From NCBI RefSeq assembly GCF_014646655.1, contig NZ_BMNR01000002.1, positions 337,942 to 401,941 of the forward strand: a DNA stretch of 64,000 nucleotides. The letters run 5' to 3'. Shown piece by piece: positions 1 to 8,346 of the stretch. The notes under the pieces were generated by a model that had not been told where the DNA came from, made no database searches, and worked only from the letters and a program-made list of their open reading frames with translations. Origin of the DNA: Yeosuana aromativorans. Its GTDB lineage: Bacteria > Bacteroidota > Bacteroidia > Flavobacteriales > Flavobacteriaceae. Position 1 is the stretch's first letter. Every line of letters begins with the position of its first letter. The position numbers were made by a program, and so were the translations under genes.

Positions 1-130
1 TATTGGATTTAGACGAAGCATAATACATCTTGTGGCCTTCTGCTTCCAATAGAGGACCAAGTACATCAATTGAGGATGCTGTAAATCCTTTATTGACTAA
101 TTTGTTTCCTATGTACAGAAGTGTTTTCAT
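1..130 (-). CDS. Glycosyltransferase family 4, N-terminal fragment (cut by window edge)
   Basis: Only the first 43 codons lie inside the window, starting at the ATG at 130. The peptide begins MKTLLYIGNKLVNKGFTASS and continues with a leucine-rich helix, the usual first beta-strand and glycine-rich loop of a GT-B (GT4) glycosyltransferase. The start lies inside the upstream Wzy-like gene, which stops at 90 in another frame, so the two overlap by 41 nt and are probably translationally coupled. The catalytic half is outside the window, so the donor sugar cannot be judged. Confidence 0.6.
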   Translation of the reverse strand, partial: MKTLLYIGNKLVNKGFTASSIDVLGPLLEAEGHKMYYASSKSN

Positions 131-1442
131 ATGAAATATTTAACAAACAAAGCCCATAAATAAAGGCTGGTGCCGCTATTCGCATGGCAGAATGATTAAT
201 TGTGAACAGCCAAAACAAGTAAAACGAGTAAAAAAATAGGTTTGTTTTATTGTTTAATCTAAAAACCAAAGGTGTTATCAATAATATCAAAAATGCTAAT
301 ACCCCCAAAAGTCCATGTTCTGCAAAAATCCGGCTAATTTCATTATGAGAGGCAGCCACTACACCTGTTTCATCTAAGCGTTCTTCTTTCACTTTGCCAA
401 CGCCTATTCCTAAAAACGGATTGTCAATAAATTCAGCAAACTCAAATTCAACCAAATCAGTTCTACCTGTGGTTACATCGTCTTTCTCTCTTCCGGCTGC
501 ATCTTGATTGGCATAGCGCTTATCTATAAAACCTCCCGTTTTTACTGAGCTTATAAACCATGTAATGGCTATAAGCCCCAAAAAGACCAACAAATACCCT
601 TTTAATTTAAGTTTTGTTTTAAGGTTAACTTTTAGATAATATAGAGCTATAAAAACCAAAATCATAAGCAAGGCTGTAAGTACACCACCTCTACTAAAGG
701 TAATAATAGCCCTAAAAACAAATAAACCCAATAAAATCAAATCAGAAACCTTTATAAAAAAAGAGGTTTTATACATAAAAAAACGAACCGTTAAGATAAA
801 AATACCGATTCCCAGAACTGTTGCTACTTGATTGGGTCCAAACCCTCCAGATGTTGCAAAATTAGACTCTGTTCCCGTAATAACAGATTCTAAATTTGGT
901 GTATATAAAAACAAATAGCCCAACATGCTAACTAGTGGCCATAAAAAAGCATCCAAAACAGTTTGTATCTGTCTAAAGCTAATAGTGCGCTTATAGCAAA
1001 AAATAGCCGAAATGCCCAAACACACAGGTCCACTTAAATTAAAAGCGATAGCCTTTCTGATATTGGTATCAAACCCCATATCAGCAACCGCTACAAAAAT
1101 ACCGGGTATTAAAAGCAATAAATACAATACATAAACCAATGATTTATTGCTAAAGCTATTACTAACAAGACCCATACAAATAAACACAATCACCAAATAT
1201 TTACTGGCCTCATAAAATATAGTCCCGCCGTTCATCCTCAAAAAAACTTCAACACCCACTATGTAGGCACAAGCAACCAATACGTAAAAAGACTTTCTTT
1301 TTTTAGAAACCATTAGTATTTTATAACTAAAAAAAGCAATTATGAAAAAAAAATATAAAGTAGCAAGTGGTTTAAATACAAAAATAGCTGCGCCCAAAAC
1401 CAGATGAAAAACCAAGAGTTTATAGTACAAAGGCCATTTCAT
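90..1442 (-). CDS. O-antigen polymerase/ligase-like membrane protein (Wzy_C family)
   Basis: A 450-aa polytopic membrane protein with about ten or more hydrophobic segments. Family hallmarks are visible: an SRGG motif after a transmembrane helix (ITFSRGGVLTALL), the periplasmic loop NPFLGIGVGKV, and ASHNEISRIFAEHGLLG, where the HN and EHG residues match the PF04932 signature. Such proteins either polymerise undecaprenyl-linked repeat units (Wzy) or ligate finished glycan to lipid A core (WaaL). The operon also encodes a Wzm/Wzt exporter and no visible Wzx flippase, so a ligase role is possible; sequence alone does not decide. The start overlaps the stop of the preceding GT4 gene by 4 nt. Confidence 0.8.
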   Translation of the reverse strand: MKWPLYYKLLVFHLVLGAAIFVFKPLATLYFFFIIAFFSYKILMVSKKRKSFYVLVACAYIVGVEVFLRMNGGTIFYEASKYLVIVFICMGLVSNSFSNKSLVYVLYLLLLIPGIFVAVADMGFDTNIRKAIAFNLSGPVCLGISAIFCYKRTISFRQIQTVLDAFLWPLVSMLGYLFLYTPNLESVITGTESNFATSGGFGPNQVATVLGIGIFILTVRFFMYKTSFFIKVSDLILLGLFVFRAIITFSRGGVLTALLMILVFIALYYLKVNLKTKLKLKGYLLVFLGLIAITWFISSVKTGGFIDKRYANQDAAGREKDDVTTGRTDLVEFEFAEFIDNPFLGIGVGKVKEERLDETGVVAASHNEISRIFAEHGLLGVLAFLILLITPLVFRLNNKTNLFFYSFYLFWLFTINHSAMRIAAPAFIYGLCLLNISYENTSVHRKQISQ

Positions 1443-2515
1443 TTTAAATGCTGATTATAAATTTTAATTAGTTCTTCCATAATTTTGTTTTCAGAAAAGG
1501 ATGTTGTAACCTTAAACTGAAGCCGCTTTCCAGTTTCACGCATCAATGCTTCATCATTTATGTATACTTGAAAGGCATCAACAAGTGCATTACTGTTTTC
1601 TGATGGAATTAATTGTCCCAAGTCACTATTGGAAACAACCTGCTTACAATCTCCAACATTGGTCACTATAACAGGCAATCCTGCCAAGCCATATTCTAGC
1701 AACGCCAAAGGTAAGCCTTCTGATTTTGATGACAACACCCCTATTGTGCTTTGGGTGAGAATATGATGGATATCTGAACTACTTCCATAAATAAAAACAT
1801 GATTTTCTAAACGATGTTTGACAATATAGGCTTTTATTGTGTCTGAATAATCATCATTAAAATCCTTACCAACCAAATGCAAGCTCCAATGAGGATTTAC
1901 ATGATGAATTTGTTTAAAAGCTTTTAACAATGTAAAATGATCTTTTTGAGGCCTTAAGTTCGCCAGACACACTGTCCGTTTACCTTCTTGTCCCTTTAAG
2001 ATTAATTTTGACGAAGTAGAATCCTTAACAGGAAAATTTGGCAAATAACTAATTGATTTTGCATACAAGTGTAATTTTGCCCATTTTTCTAATGTCGTAT
2101 TTACACATAAAACCCTATCAAAAAATCTTGAACAGTATTTCAAAACCAACTTGGGACGTTCATGTAAAAACTCACTATTGCCATAATGATCATGCCAAAC
2201 CAATACTATTCTAGGATTCAATATTTTTATAAGAGTTCCTAAAAAAAAAGACGAGCTATGGGCATGAATGATATCGATATCATTATTCTTCACAAACTGG
2301 TTAAGTGTTTTGATAGCCTTGAAATCCAAAGTTGATTTTTTCTTTAAAAACAAATACGTCACAGTCGTAGACAAACTTTCTTTTAATAAACCCTCCTCTC
2401 TGGTAGCGCACAGAAATGAACCATCAATCCGAGATGATAACGCGTTTGCATAATTGACCGCTACCCGTTCGGCACCACCAGCATGTAATGAGTCTATTAA
2501 TTGCAAAACCTTCAT
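1439..2515 (-). CDS. Glycosyltransferase family 4
   Basis: About 358 aa, GT-B fold, probably cytoplasmic and acting on a lipid-linked glycan. The N-terminal strand and loop IDSLHAGGAERVA and the C-terminal donor-site motif SEGLPLALLEYGLAG (the E-x7-E motif of GT4 enzymes) are clear. I prefer the ATG at 2515, two nt after the upstream stop, giving MKVLQLIDSL; a GTG at 2521 in the same frame would overlap that stop and add two residues. The gene sits between another GT4 and the Wzy-like gene with no gaps. Donor and acceptor are not predictable. Confidence 0.85.
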   Translation of the reverse strand: MKVLQLIDSLHAGGAERVAVNYANALSSRIDGSFLCATREEGLLKESLSTTVTYLFLKKKSTLDFKAIKTLNQFVKNNDIDIIHAHSSSFFLGTLIKILNPRIVLVWHDHYGNSEFLHERPKLVLKYCSRFFDRVLCVNTTLEKWAKLHLYAKSISYLPNFPVKDSTSSKLILKGQEGKRTVCLANLRPQKDHFTLLKAFKQIHHVNPHWSLHLVGKDFNDDYSDTIKAYIVKHRLENHVFIYGSSSDIHHILTQSTIGVLSSKSEGLPLALLEYGLAGLPVIVTNVGDCKQVVSNSDLGQLIPSENSNALVDAFQVYINDEALMRETGKRLQFKVTTSFSENKIMEELIKIYNQHLK

Positions 2516-2517
2516 AG

Positions 2518-3633
2518 TCACTTCAAGAGTTTATAAATTTCAGATTCAAAAACATCTAAAGTATAATTTTGGGACCAATTAGACGCATGCTTTGACATTA
2601 ATTCCAATGTTTCAATATTGTTTATAGCTGTTTTAATTTGAAGGACAGCTTTATTTAAATCCGCATCAATTAAAATGCCTCGCTTTCCATAATCAAGCAT
2701 AAAAGGTATACAGGATATTCTGGTGGAAATAGGAATGGCTCCAAAAAACATTGCTTCTGCAATAGCTTTGGGCCAACCTTCAGATTTTGATGGCAACAAT
2801 GCAAAGTGGGCCTTTTTAAAGGCCTCTTTAACCGTTTCTTTTGATTGGTTTCCATGAAAAAAAAACACCTGTTCAAGATTGTGTTTGGTGACATACTGTT
2901 GTAATTCTTCTCTCAAAATGCCATCACCATAGATATCCAATCTCACTTTTAATCCCTCATCATGTAAAGCTTCAACAACTTGAATAGCCAACAACGGTCG
3001 CTTACCATTTACCAAACTACCTGTAAAAACAAATCGCAATTCCCCAGTATAATCCCGTGTTATAGCACTTTCTTTTTCAGAATTGTAATAACTCGCCGTA
3101 AAAAATGGTTTGATGTTCTTTGTTTGGTGTTCCCAATGGCCATATACCAAAACCTGCATGTTCTTGGTTAAAAATGTATGGCTCAATATCCACTTTTGCA
3201 ATCTATAACTCCATGGCTGTTTGGCATTAGGATCCCAATTACCGGCATATTTGGCTGTTTTTGTTTTCTTTGGAAATAATATCTGAATGAAACATCCTAA
3301 CAAACCCATGTTCCCAGGGCATCGCAAATGGATATGGTCGGCAGTTTTACAGGCTTTAAAAATTGTATAACATATTTTTGGAAGCTTAAATAAAGAGCGG
3401 ATTATTTTTTTAAATGAGGTAAACTCAATGGAAGGGGTTTTTGAAATGGATATCGTTTCATGATGATATGCCGAATCTATTTGGGAAATAGAATCTGAAA
3501 CCAGAGGCGCAACAATGTGAACGGTATCGACATATTTTAACCACACATTCATTTCATTGACATACGGAGCATAGGCAAAATATTGATTGCCTTGACTTTT
3601 ATGCAACACATGTGTTATGATTAAAAATTTCAT
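2518..3633 (-). CDS. Glycosyltransferase family 4
   Basis: A 371-aa GT-B glycosyltransferase. The N-terminus MKFLIITHVLHKSQGNQYFAY forms the acceptor-side strand and loop; the C-terminal half has TGSLVNGKRPLLAIQVVEAL and SEGWPKAIAEAMFFGAIPIS, the E-x7-E nucleotide-sugar motif. The ATG overlaps the stop of the upstream GT2 gene by 4 nt, typical of coupled translation. It is a different subfamily from its downstream neighbour (EGWP against EGLP), so the pair is not a recent duplication. Specificity is unknown. Confidence 0.85.
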   Translation of the reverse strand: MKFLIITHVLHKSQGNQYFAYAPYVNEMNVWLKYVDTVHIVAPLVSDSISQIDSAYHHETISISKTPSIEFTSFKKIIRSLFKLPKICYTIFKACKTADHIHLRCPGNMGLLGCFIQILFPKKTKTAKYAGNWDPNAKQPWSYRLQKWILSHTFLTKNMQVLVYGHWEHQTKNIKPFFTASYYNSEKESAITRDYTGELRFVFTGSLVNGKRPLLAIQVVEALHDEGLKVRLDIYGDGILREELQQYVTKHNLEQVFFFHGNQSKETVKEAFKKAHFALLPSKSEGWPKAIAEAMFFGAIPISTRISCIPFMLDYGKRGILIDADLNKAVLQIKTAINNIETLELMSKHASNWSQNYTLDVFESEIYKLLK

Positions 3634-4631
3634 CGTTCTATCTTAGGCGCATTAAAGATAATGGAAAACCAACCAACAAGCCGACCTAAACCTTCTGTTA
3701 AAGCTTCTGTTCGTTTTGTAGTGGTCACTATATTTAGTAGTCGTATTTTAGTAAGTAAGATGATTGTAGCATGCCACTTAAATCGGGCTTTTAACGATGG
3801 ATTGGAATATTTTACACGCCAAACATACCAACCATTTCTAACCACCATTTTACCATATAAAAAATTGTTAGGTCGTCCAGATTCCTCATGATAGTGAGCT
3901 AATTGAGCCTTTGTATTGATATATAACTTCCCCATTTTGGCTAGCCGTAATGAGAAATCAGCATCTTCATACAATCCGTATCCCGCAAAATAAGTAGAAA
4001 ATTTCATCGTATCAAAAACGCTTATTTTATAGGAAGATACGCCTCCCATGAGTTGCTCAACTTGATAGGTTTTACCAGAAGGAGGCAAAAAACTAATGGA
4101 GCGCCCATGCGAAAAGGTTGGCATAAAACCTGGTTCAGCATCAGGCAACAAACCAAAAAATCGTCTAATTTTAAATCTCGATGGCTCGTTACGCATCCAT
4201 CCATCATAATAAAACTTTGATGGATTATTCTTGTTATCGGACAATTCCCATACCACTTCATTTGTAATATAACCGCCAACCGCCAAGGCATCTGAATATT
4301 CTGAATAAGTTTTTATTAAGTTTTCAAAATAATAAGTGTCCAAAACAATATCGTCATCCAAAAAACAAATGATGTCACATGCTTTTGGAACTAGATTCAA
4401 GCCAAAATTGCGTTGCTTGGTAAGTCCTCTTTCATGGTCATCAACTTTATAATACTTTAAGTTTTCAAATGGATTATCGTTTAGAACGGCTTTAGTATCA
4501 TCATTAGTTGAACCATCTATTATTAAAATCTCATTGGGATACAACGTTTGGTTTTCAACAGATTGCAACAACTTTAAAAGCGGATTTGGCCGCATATAAG
4601 TGCATACAACAAGTGCAAATGGCTTATGCAT
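3630..4631 (-). CDS. Glycosyltransferase family 2
   Basis: A 333-aa inverting GT-A enzyme. The GT2 N-terminus is LVVCTYMRPNPLLKLLQSVE with IIDGST; the metal-binding acidic motif is CFLDDDIVLD near residue 90; the catalytic region carries GYGLYEDADFSLRLAKMG (ED base motif). The C-terminal ~60 residues are basic and hydrophobic, perhaps associating with the membrane. The gene overlaps the upstream exostosin-like gene by 8 nt. It probably adds one sugar to the repeat unit made by this operon; linkage cannot be predicted. Confidence 0.85.
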   Translation of the reverse strand: MHKPFALVVCTYMRPNPLLKLLQSVENQTLYPNEILIIDGSTNDDTKAVLNDNPFENLKYYKVDDHERGLTKQRNFGLNLVPKACDIICFLDDDIVLDTYYFENLIKTYSEYSDALAVGGYITNEVVWELSDNKNNPSKFYYDGWMRNEPSRFKIRRFFGLLPDAEPGFMPTFSHGRSISFLPPSGKTYQVEQLMGGVSSYKISVFDTMKFSTYFAGYGLYEDADFSLRLAKMGKLYINTKAQLAHYHEESGRPNNFLYGKMVVRNGWYVWRVKYSNPSLKARFKWHATIILLTKIRLLNIVTTTKRTEALTEGLGRLVGWFSIIFNAPKIER

Positions 4632-5664
4632 GATTCATCTTTTTATTTATAAAGAGATCATGAATTTTCAAAAAAAACATGTCTCTTCTCAAATGCGTCT
4701 CCCAAAGCATTCTATTAGCTTTTTGAATGGCTTCAAATGATTCTTCTGATTTTGAATTGTGGAAATTTAATATTTGCTGCTCAAAAGACACGTTGCTACT
4801 TTCAACTAATATAACACAATGTTCGCTCCAATCAATTAAGCCTTCCAACGGTAATCTACAATCTGTATCCAAAAGTATCGGAATTCTACCAACAGCCAAA
4901 GTTTCATAAAAACGAACGGAAAAATTCCCTACGCCACGGCTACAAAATGTATAAGCATTTTTAAACATATTGTTATAAAATTCTTTTGTTGATTGATGCC
5001 TTTCAATGTCATTTTTTACACCATCCCTATAATTATTCCTTAAAATAAAATTGGTTTTTAAGAGCCTACTCTTTTGTAATACAGACAAATACTTTTTACG
5101 TTTTATACTTGAAGGATAAAAGGATTGGAAATCAGCAATAATTAGTCCAAATGCCTTTTTAAACTTATATTTTAAATGATTAATTGATTCACTAATATAT
5201 TTTTTTAATCCATCTTGAGCATGACCAACAAAACCAATAGTTGGCGCATTTCCTTTTTTTACTGTTGAAAATCCGCTTTTTAAATAATCTAAATAAGGGT
5301 CATTAATAAAAGATGGTAGAATAAATGTGTTTTGTGTGTGTTTGCTCTTAAAACCACCTAACCTAAAGGTATAACTATTCCTTATATAATTTGTAAAACC
5401 ATAATCACCAGCTGTATAAATCCAAATAGGTTTATTGTGAATTTTTGATAGTTTTTGAAGCTTTTTCAAAGCTAATTTAAATTTTAAAAACTTAGCATAG
5501 TCAATTGGTAATATAATAAAATCACTTTTTAAAACATCATCAACTAATAGATAATGGTCTGCTAAGATTTCGCTATTTAAAAAGTACAAATCAAACAATA
5601 AAGGAAAAACATCTCGACGATATTTTTCTGTCAAAAAAGTTTTATCTGTAAAAAGGTTAAGCAT
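4624..5664 (-). CDS. Exostosin-like (GT47-type) glycosyltransferase
   Basis: A 346-aa protein unlike the usual bacterial GT2/GT4 enzymes. Residues about 235-275 read FCSRGVGNFSVRFYETLAVG followed by RIPILLDTD, which matches the exostosin/GT47 donor-site signature (glycine-rich loop, S-x-R-F-Y-E, then G-x-I-P). The N-terminal half has an IWIYTAGDYGF segment and a later GFVGHAQ strand, as expected for GT-B. Exostosin-type enzymes are mostly known from eukaryotic heparan and plant wall synthesis; bacterial members occur in capsule loci. It overlaps both neighbours by 8 nt. Donor sugar unknown. Confidence 0.7.
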   Translation of the reverse strand: MLNLFTDKTFLTEKYRRDVFPLLFDLYFLNSEILADHYLLVDDVLKSDFIILPIDYAKFLKFKLALKKLQKLSKIHNKPIWIYTAGDYGFTNYIRNSYTFRLGGFKSKHTQNTFILPSFINDPYLDYLKSGFSTVKKGNAPTIGFVGHAQDGLKKYISESINHLKYKFKKAFGLIIADFQSFYPSSIKRKKYLSVLQKSRLLKTNFILRNNYRDGVKNDIERHQSTKEFYNNMFKNAYTFCSRGVGNFSVRFYETLAVGRIPILLDTDCRLPLEGLIDWSEHCVILVESSNVSFEQQILNFHNSKSEESFEAIQKANRMLWETHLRRDMFFLKIHDLFINKKMNHA

Positions 5665-7204
5665 TATTCTTCATTAATTTTTCACTCCAATATTCACTTT
5701 GTTTCCATTGTTTTTGCATAAGCTTAAAATAAGCTATCGGATTTTTAACTTTTTGCTTTTTATAGAATTTTAGAAACAAAGTATATTTATAACCAACTGT
5801 TTGAAAGGTATTATAGTGCTTTTTTATAAAAACCATTAATGTTGGTGATGGTTTTGGTTGTATACTCTCTGTTTCCCATCTTGTCATATGCTTGGTTCTA
5901 AATCCACCAATTGGTGCTTTTAAATGTGTTATCCTAATTGTTGGAATAAAAATAATATCAGCTCCTACTTTTCTTAATTGCATTCCAAAATCTGAATCTT
6001 CACCATAACCAAATTCAAAGCTAGTATCAAAAACAACTTTATCAAGAAAAGACGTTTTTACGATGCTAGAACCTGAACCAAATATATCGGTTTGGCTTAC
6101 ATAAAAATATGATTGTTTTTCATGAGGTTGCAAGCAAAGTAAATTCAAATTTTCCACACCTAAAACTTCAATGGTTTTAAAAATATTTTCAATAAGATTT
6201 GGTTCAATTCTTATATCGTCATCTGCAAAAAAACACCAATCACTATCGACAAATTTTAGTGCCATATTTCGAGCTTTACATACACCTGTGCTTTTTAAAA
6301 ACTTGTGAATAATATTAAAAGGCCATGATTGGTTTTGTAAATAATCTAATTCAGATTTACTTCCTTTATCTGGATTTTGTTCAATGATAATGACATTATT
6401 TGGCAATAATGTTTGTTTTTCTAAATCCTTCAAGACATTGAATAAATGCTCTTTTCTACCAATAGTTGGAATTATAACATCTATTGTTTTATTAGTTATT
6501 GTAGGTTTAGTTGATGCAAATCTCAAAGGATCGAGATAAACTTTCTTTTTATTTCTTTTATAAAACAAAGCATTTAAAAAAGGAAAAACTGGCAATTGCT
6601 TTTCAAAAAGAATATAACATACAAATAAGTTGAATACCCAAACAGACTTATAATGCTGTTTCACAAACTTAAAAAGTAACAAAACTGAAGATCTTTCAAT
6701 TGTTTTTTGCTCGGCATTCTGTTTTAAAAATTTTGGATTTGAATAACAAAACAAACCCAAAGGCATATTGTGTTTGGCTAAAGAAGTTAAAAAATAATCT
6801 GGATTTTTGTTGGAAGAAACTGTTTCTATAATTCTATTAAAAGTTTCTGTAAAAATACCACCAACATCTGTGCTCATTAACCAAGTTGGAAAGCTTACAT
6901 CTCGAGAAACATTAGTAAAAGGCGTTTGTTCTACATAACCTATTCTAGAAGAAATACAATAATTTCCAGTAACAGAATATGATGCCATAATACATTTATG
7001 ATAAAAAAAAGATTCTATTTCATTGTAATCCAATAGAGCTTTATAATCTCTTTTTACCCAAACCAATAACTCATCCGGATAAGTTATCGATACTTCTTTT
7101 AAAACAGAAATTATGGATTCATTAGGGTTGAAATCAATAGTAATATTATTAGTTACTAAACAAACTTCATCTACAGTAATACCATTATGCACCAATAAAA
7201 TCAT
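5657..7204 (-). CDS. Glycosyltransferase family 2 with long N-terminal extension
   Basis: A 515-aa protein. The GT2 domain begins near residue 235 (IDVIIPTIGRKEHLFNVLKD), with WCFFADDDIRIEPN as the metal-binding motif and FEFGYGEDSDFGMQLRKVGA as the GalT-like catalytic segment. About 235 residues precede it; they contain DELLVWVKRDYKALL and an aromatic-rich stretch and may be a degenerate second GT-A domain, since short GT2-like elements can be recognised, but no catalytic DxD is visible. The gene overlaps both neighbours (8 nt and 4 nt). Likely a capsule or O-antigen glycosyltransferase; the role of the extension is unknown. Confidence 0.8.
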   Translation of the reverse strand: MILLVHNGITVDEVCLVTNNITIDFNPNESIISVLKEVSITYPDELLVWVKRDYKALLDYNEIESFFYHKCIMASYSVTGNYCISSRIGYVEQTPFTNVSRDVSFPTWLMSTDVGGIFTETFNRIIETVSSNKNPDYFLTSLAKHNMPLGLFCYSNPKFLKQNAEQKTIERSSVLLLFKFVKQHYKSVWVFNLFVCYILFEKQLPVFPFLNALFYKRNKKKVYLDPLRFASTKPTITNKTIDVIIPTIGRKEHLFNVLKDLEKQTLLPNNVIIIEQNPDKGSKSELDYLQNQSWPFNIIHKFLKSTGVCKARNMALKFVDSDWCFFADDDIRIEPNLIENIFKTIEVLGVENLNLLCLQPHEKQSYFYVSQTDIFGSGSSIVKTSFLDKVVFDTSFEFGYGEDSDFGMQLRKVGADIIFIPTIRITHLKAPIGGFRTKHMTRWETESIQPKPSPTLMVFIKKHYNTFQTVGYKYTLFLKFYKKQKVKNPIAYFKLMQKQWKQSEYWSEKLMKNNA

Positions 7205-8346
7205 TTCAAAATAGAATTATAATATGCAATGTTTATGTCAGCAATTTTATTAATATCAAAAGTTTTTTCAACTTTTTTTCGAGCCTCTCTACCTATCTTT
7301 TCACACAAAAGTTCATCATTTAAAAGTTCTAAAACCCTCTGTGCATATAACTCAATATTGGCTGGATGCACCAAATAACCATTGATGCCATCATCTATCA
7401 ACTCTTGTGCCCAACCAATACTGGTATTGACTACGGGTTTTTGCAGTGCCATAGACTCTATGGTTACCATACCTAAAGTTTCTGCAAATGATGGAAATAC
7501 ACAGACATGCGCTTTTTTAATATGTTCTTTTACTTGCGAATAAGGTATCTTTCCTAAATAATCCACATTGGTTTTTGCTGTTTCAGAAAACTCTTGTGCC
7601 ATCAATTTATAAGTAGATGTATTACCTGTTTTGATATCAGGTGCATCACCACCAATTAAAATAAGTTTTGATTCTGGATTTTCTTCCACGATTTTATTGA
7701 ATATTTTAGCCAACTCAAAAACACCTTTTTTCCTTATTATGGTACCAATGTAAAGTATGGTGTTTCTGTTATAAACTTCTGGAAACTCATTTACAAAGCT
7801 CTCCAATTGCAAACCATAATGAATGGTTCTTATTTTATCATTATGTACACCGAAAATTTTTCTGGTTTCCTCCCCTGCAAAGGTTGTTGGTGCAATGTAA
7901 GCTGATGCACTTTTTAATGCCAGCTTTTCAAAGAAAAAATTTTTAACCTTTTGTTGTCTGTTTTCCAACTTACAGAAATAAGCATCACTACCATGAAAAC
8001 GAATAACCAATGGTACTTTAAATTTCATAAAAGCTGTAATTCCTGTCCAGTCTGGAGCTTCCAAAACATCAATATGATTTTTAGCAACTACTTCATTTAC
8101 ATAGTTTTGAATATGTTTTCTGTAAAAATACCAAGTAAATAATTTATATCTTTTCTTTTTAATTAAATGAATTTCAACGCCTTCATAGCAAAAAACAGCA
8201 TCTTCATTTTGATGGTATACAAATACTGAAACGCCAATACCTTTTTTCTTTAAAGTAATGGCTAAATTTTTAATACTAGTACCTATACCAGCCGCATGGG
8301 ATATTTTGGGATGAGGATATTCTGATGTGATGAAAGCTATTTTCAT
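7201..8346 (-). CDS. Glycosyltransferase family 4
   Basis: A 381-aa GT-B glycosyltransferase. N-terminal ITSEYPHPKISHAAGIGTSI is the typical acceptor loop of GT4 members with an EYPP-like motif. The C-terminal domain has TILYIGTIIRKKGVFELA and FPSFAETLGMVTIESMALQKP, which contains the E-x7-E donor-binding motif. The stop overlaps the next gene by 4 nt and the start shares one base with the stop of the preceding gene. Expected to work in the cytoplasm on an undecaprenyl-linked intermediate. Confidence 0.88.
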   Translation of the reverse strand: MKIAFITSEYPHPKISHAAGIGTSIKNLAITLKKKGIGVSVFVYHQNEDAVFCYEGVEIHLIKKKRYKLFTWYFYRKHIQNYVNEVVAKNHIDVLEAPDWTGITAFMKFKVPLVIRFHGSDAYFCKLENRQQKVKNFFFEKLALKSASAYIAPTTFAGEETRKIFGVHNDKIRTIHYGLQLESFVNEFPEVYNRNTILYIGTIIRKKGVFELAKIFNKIVEENPESKLILIGGDAPDIKTGNTSTYKLMAQEFSETAKTNVDYLGKIPYSQVKEHIKKAHVCVFPSFAETLGMVTIESMALQKPVVNTSIGWAQELIDDGINGYLVHPANIELYAQRVLELLNDELLCEKIGREARKKVEKTFDINKIADINIAYYNSILK

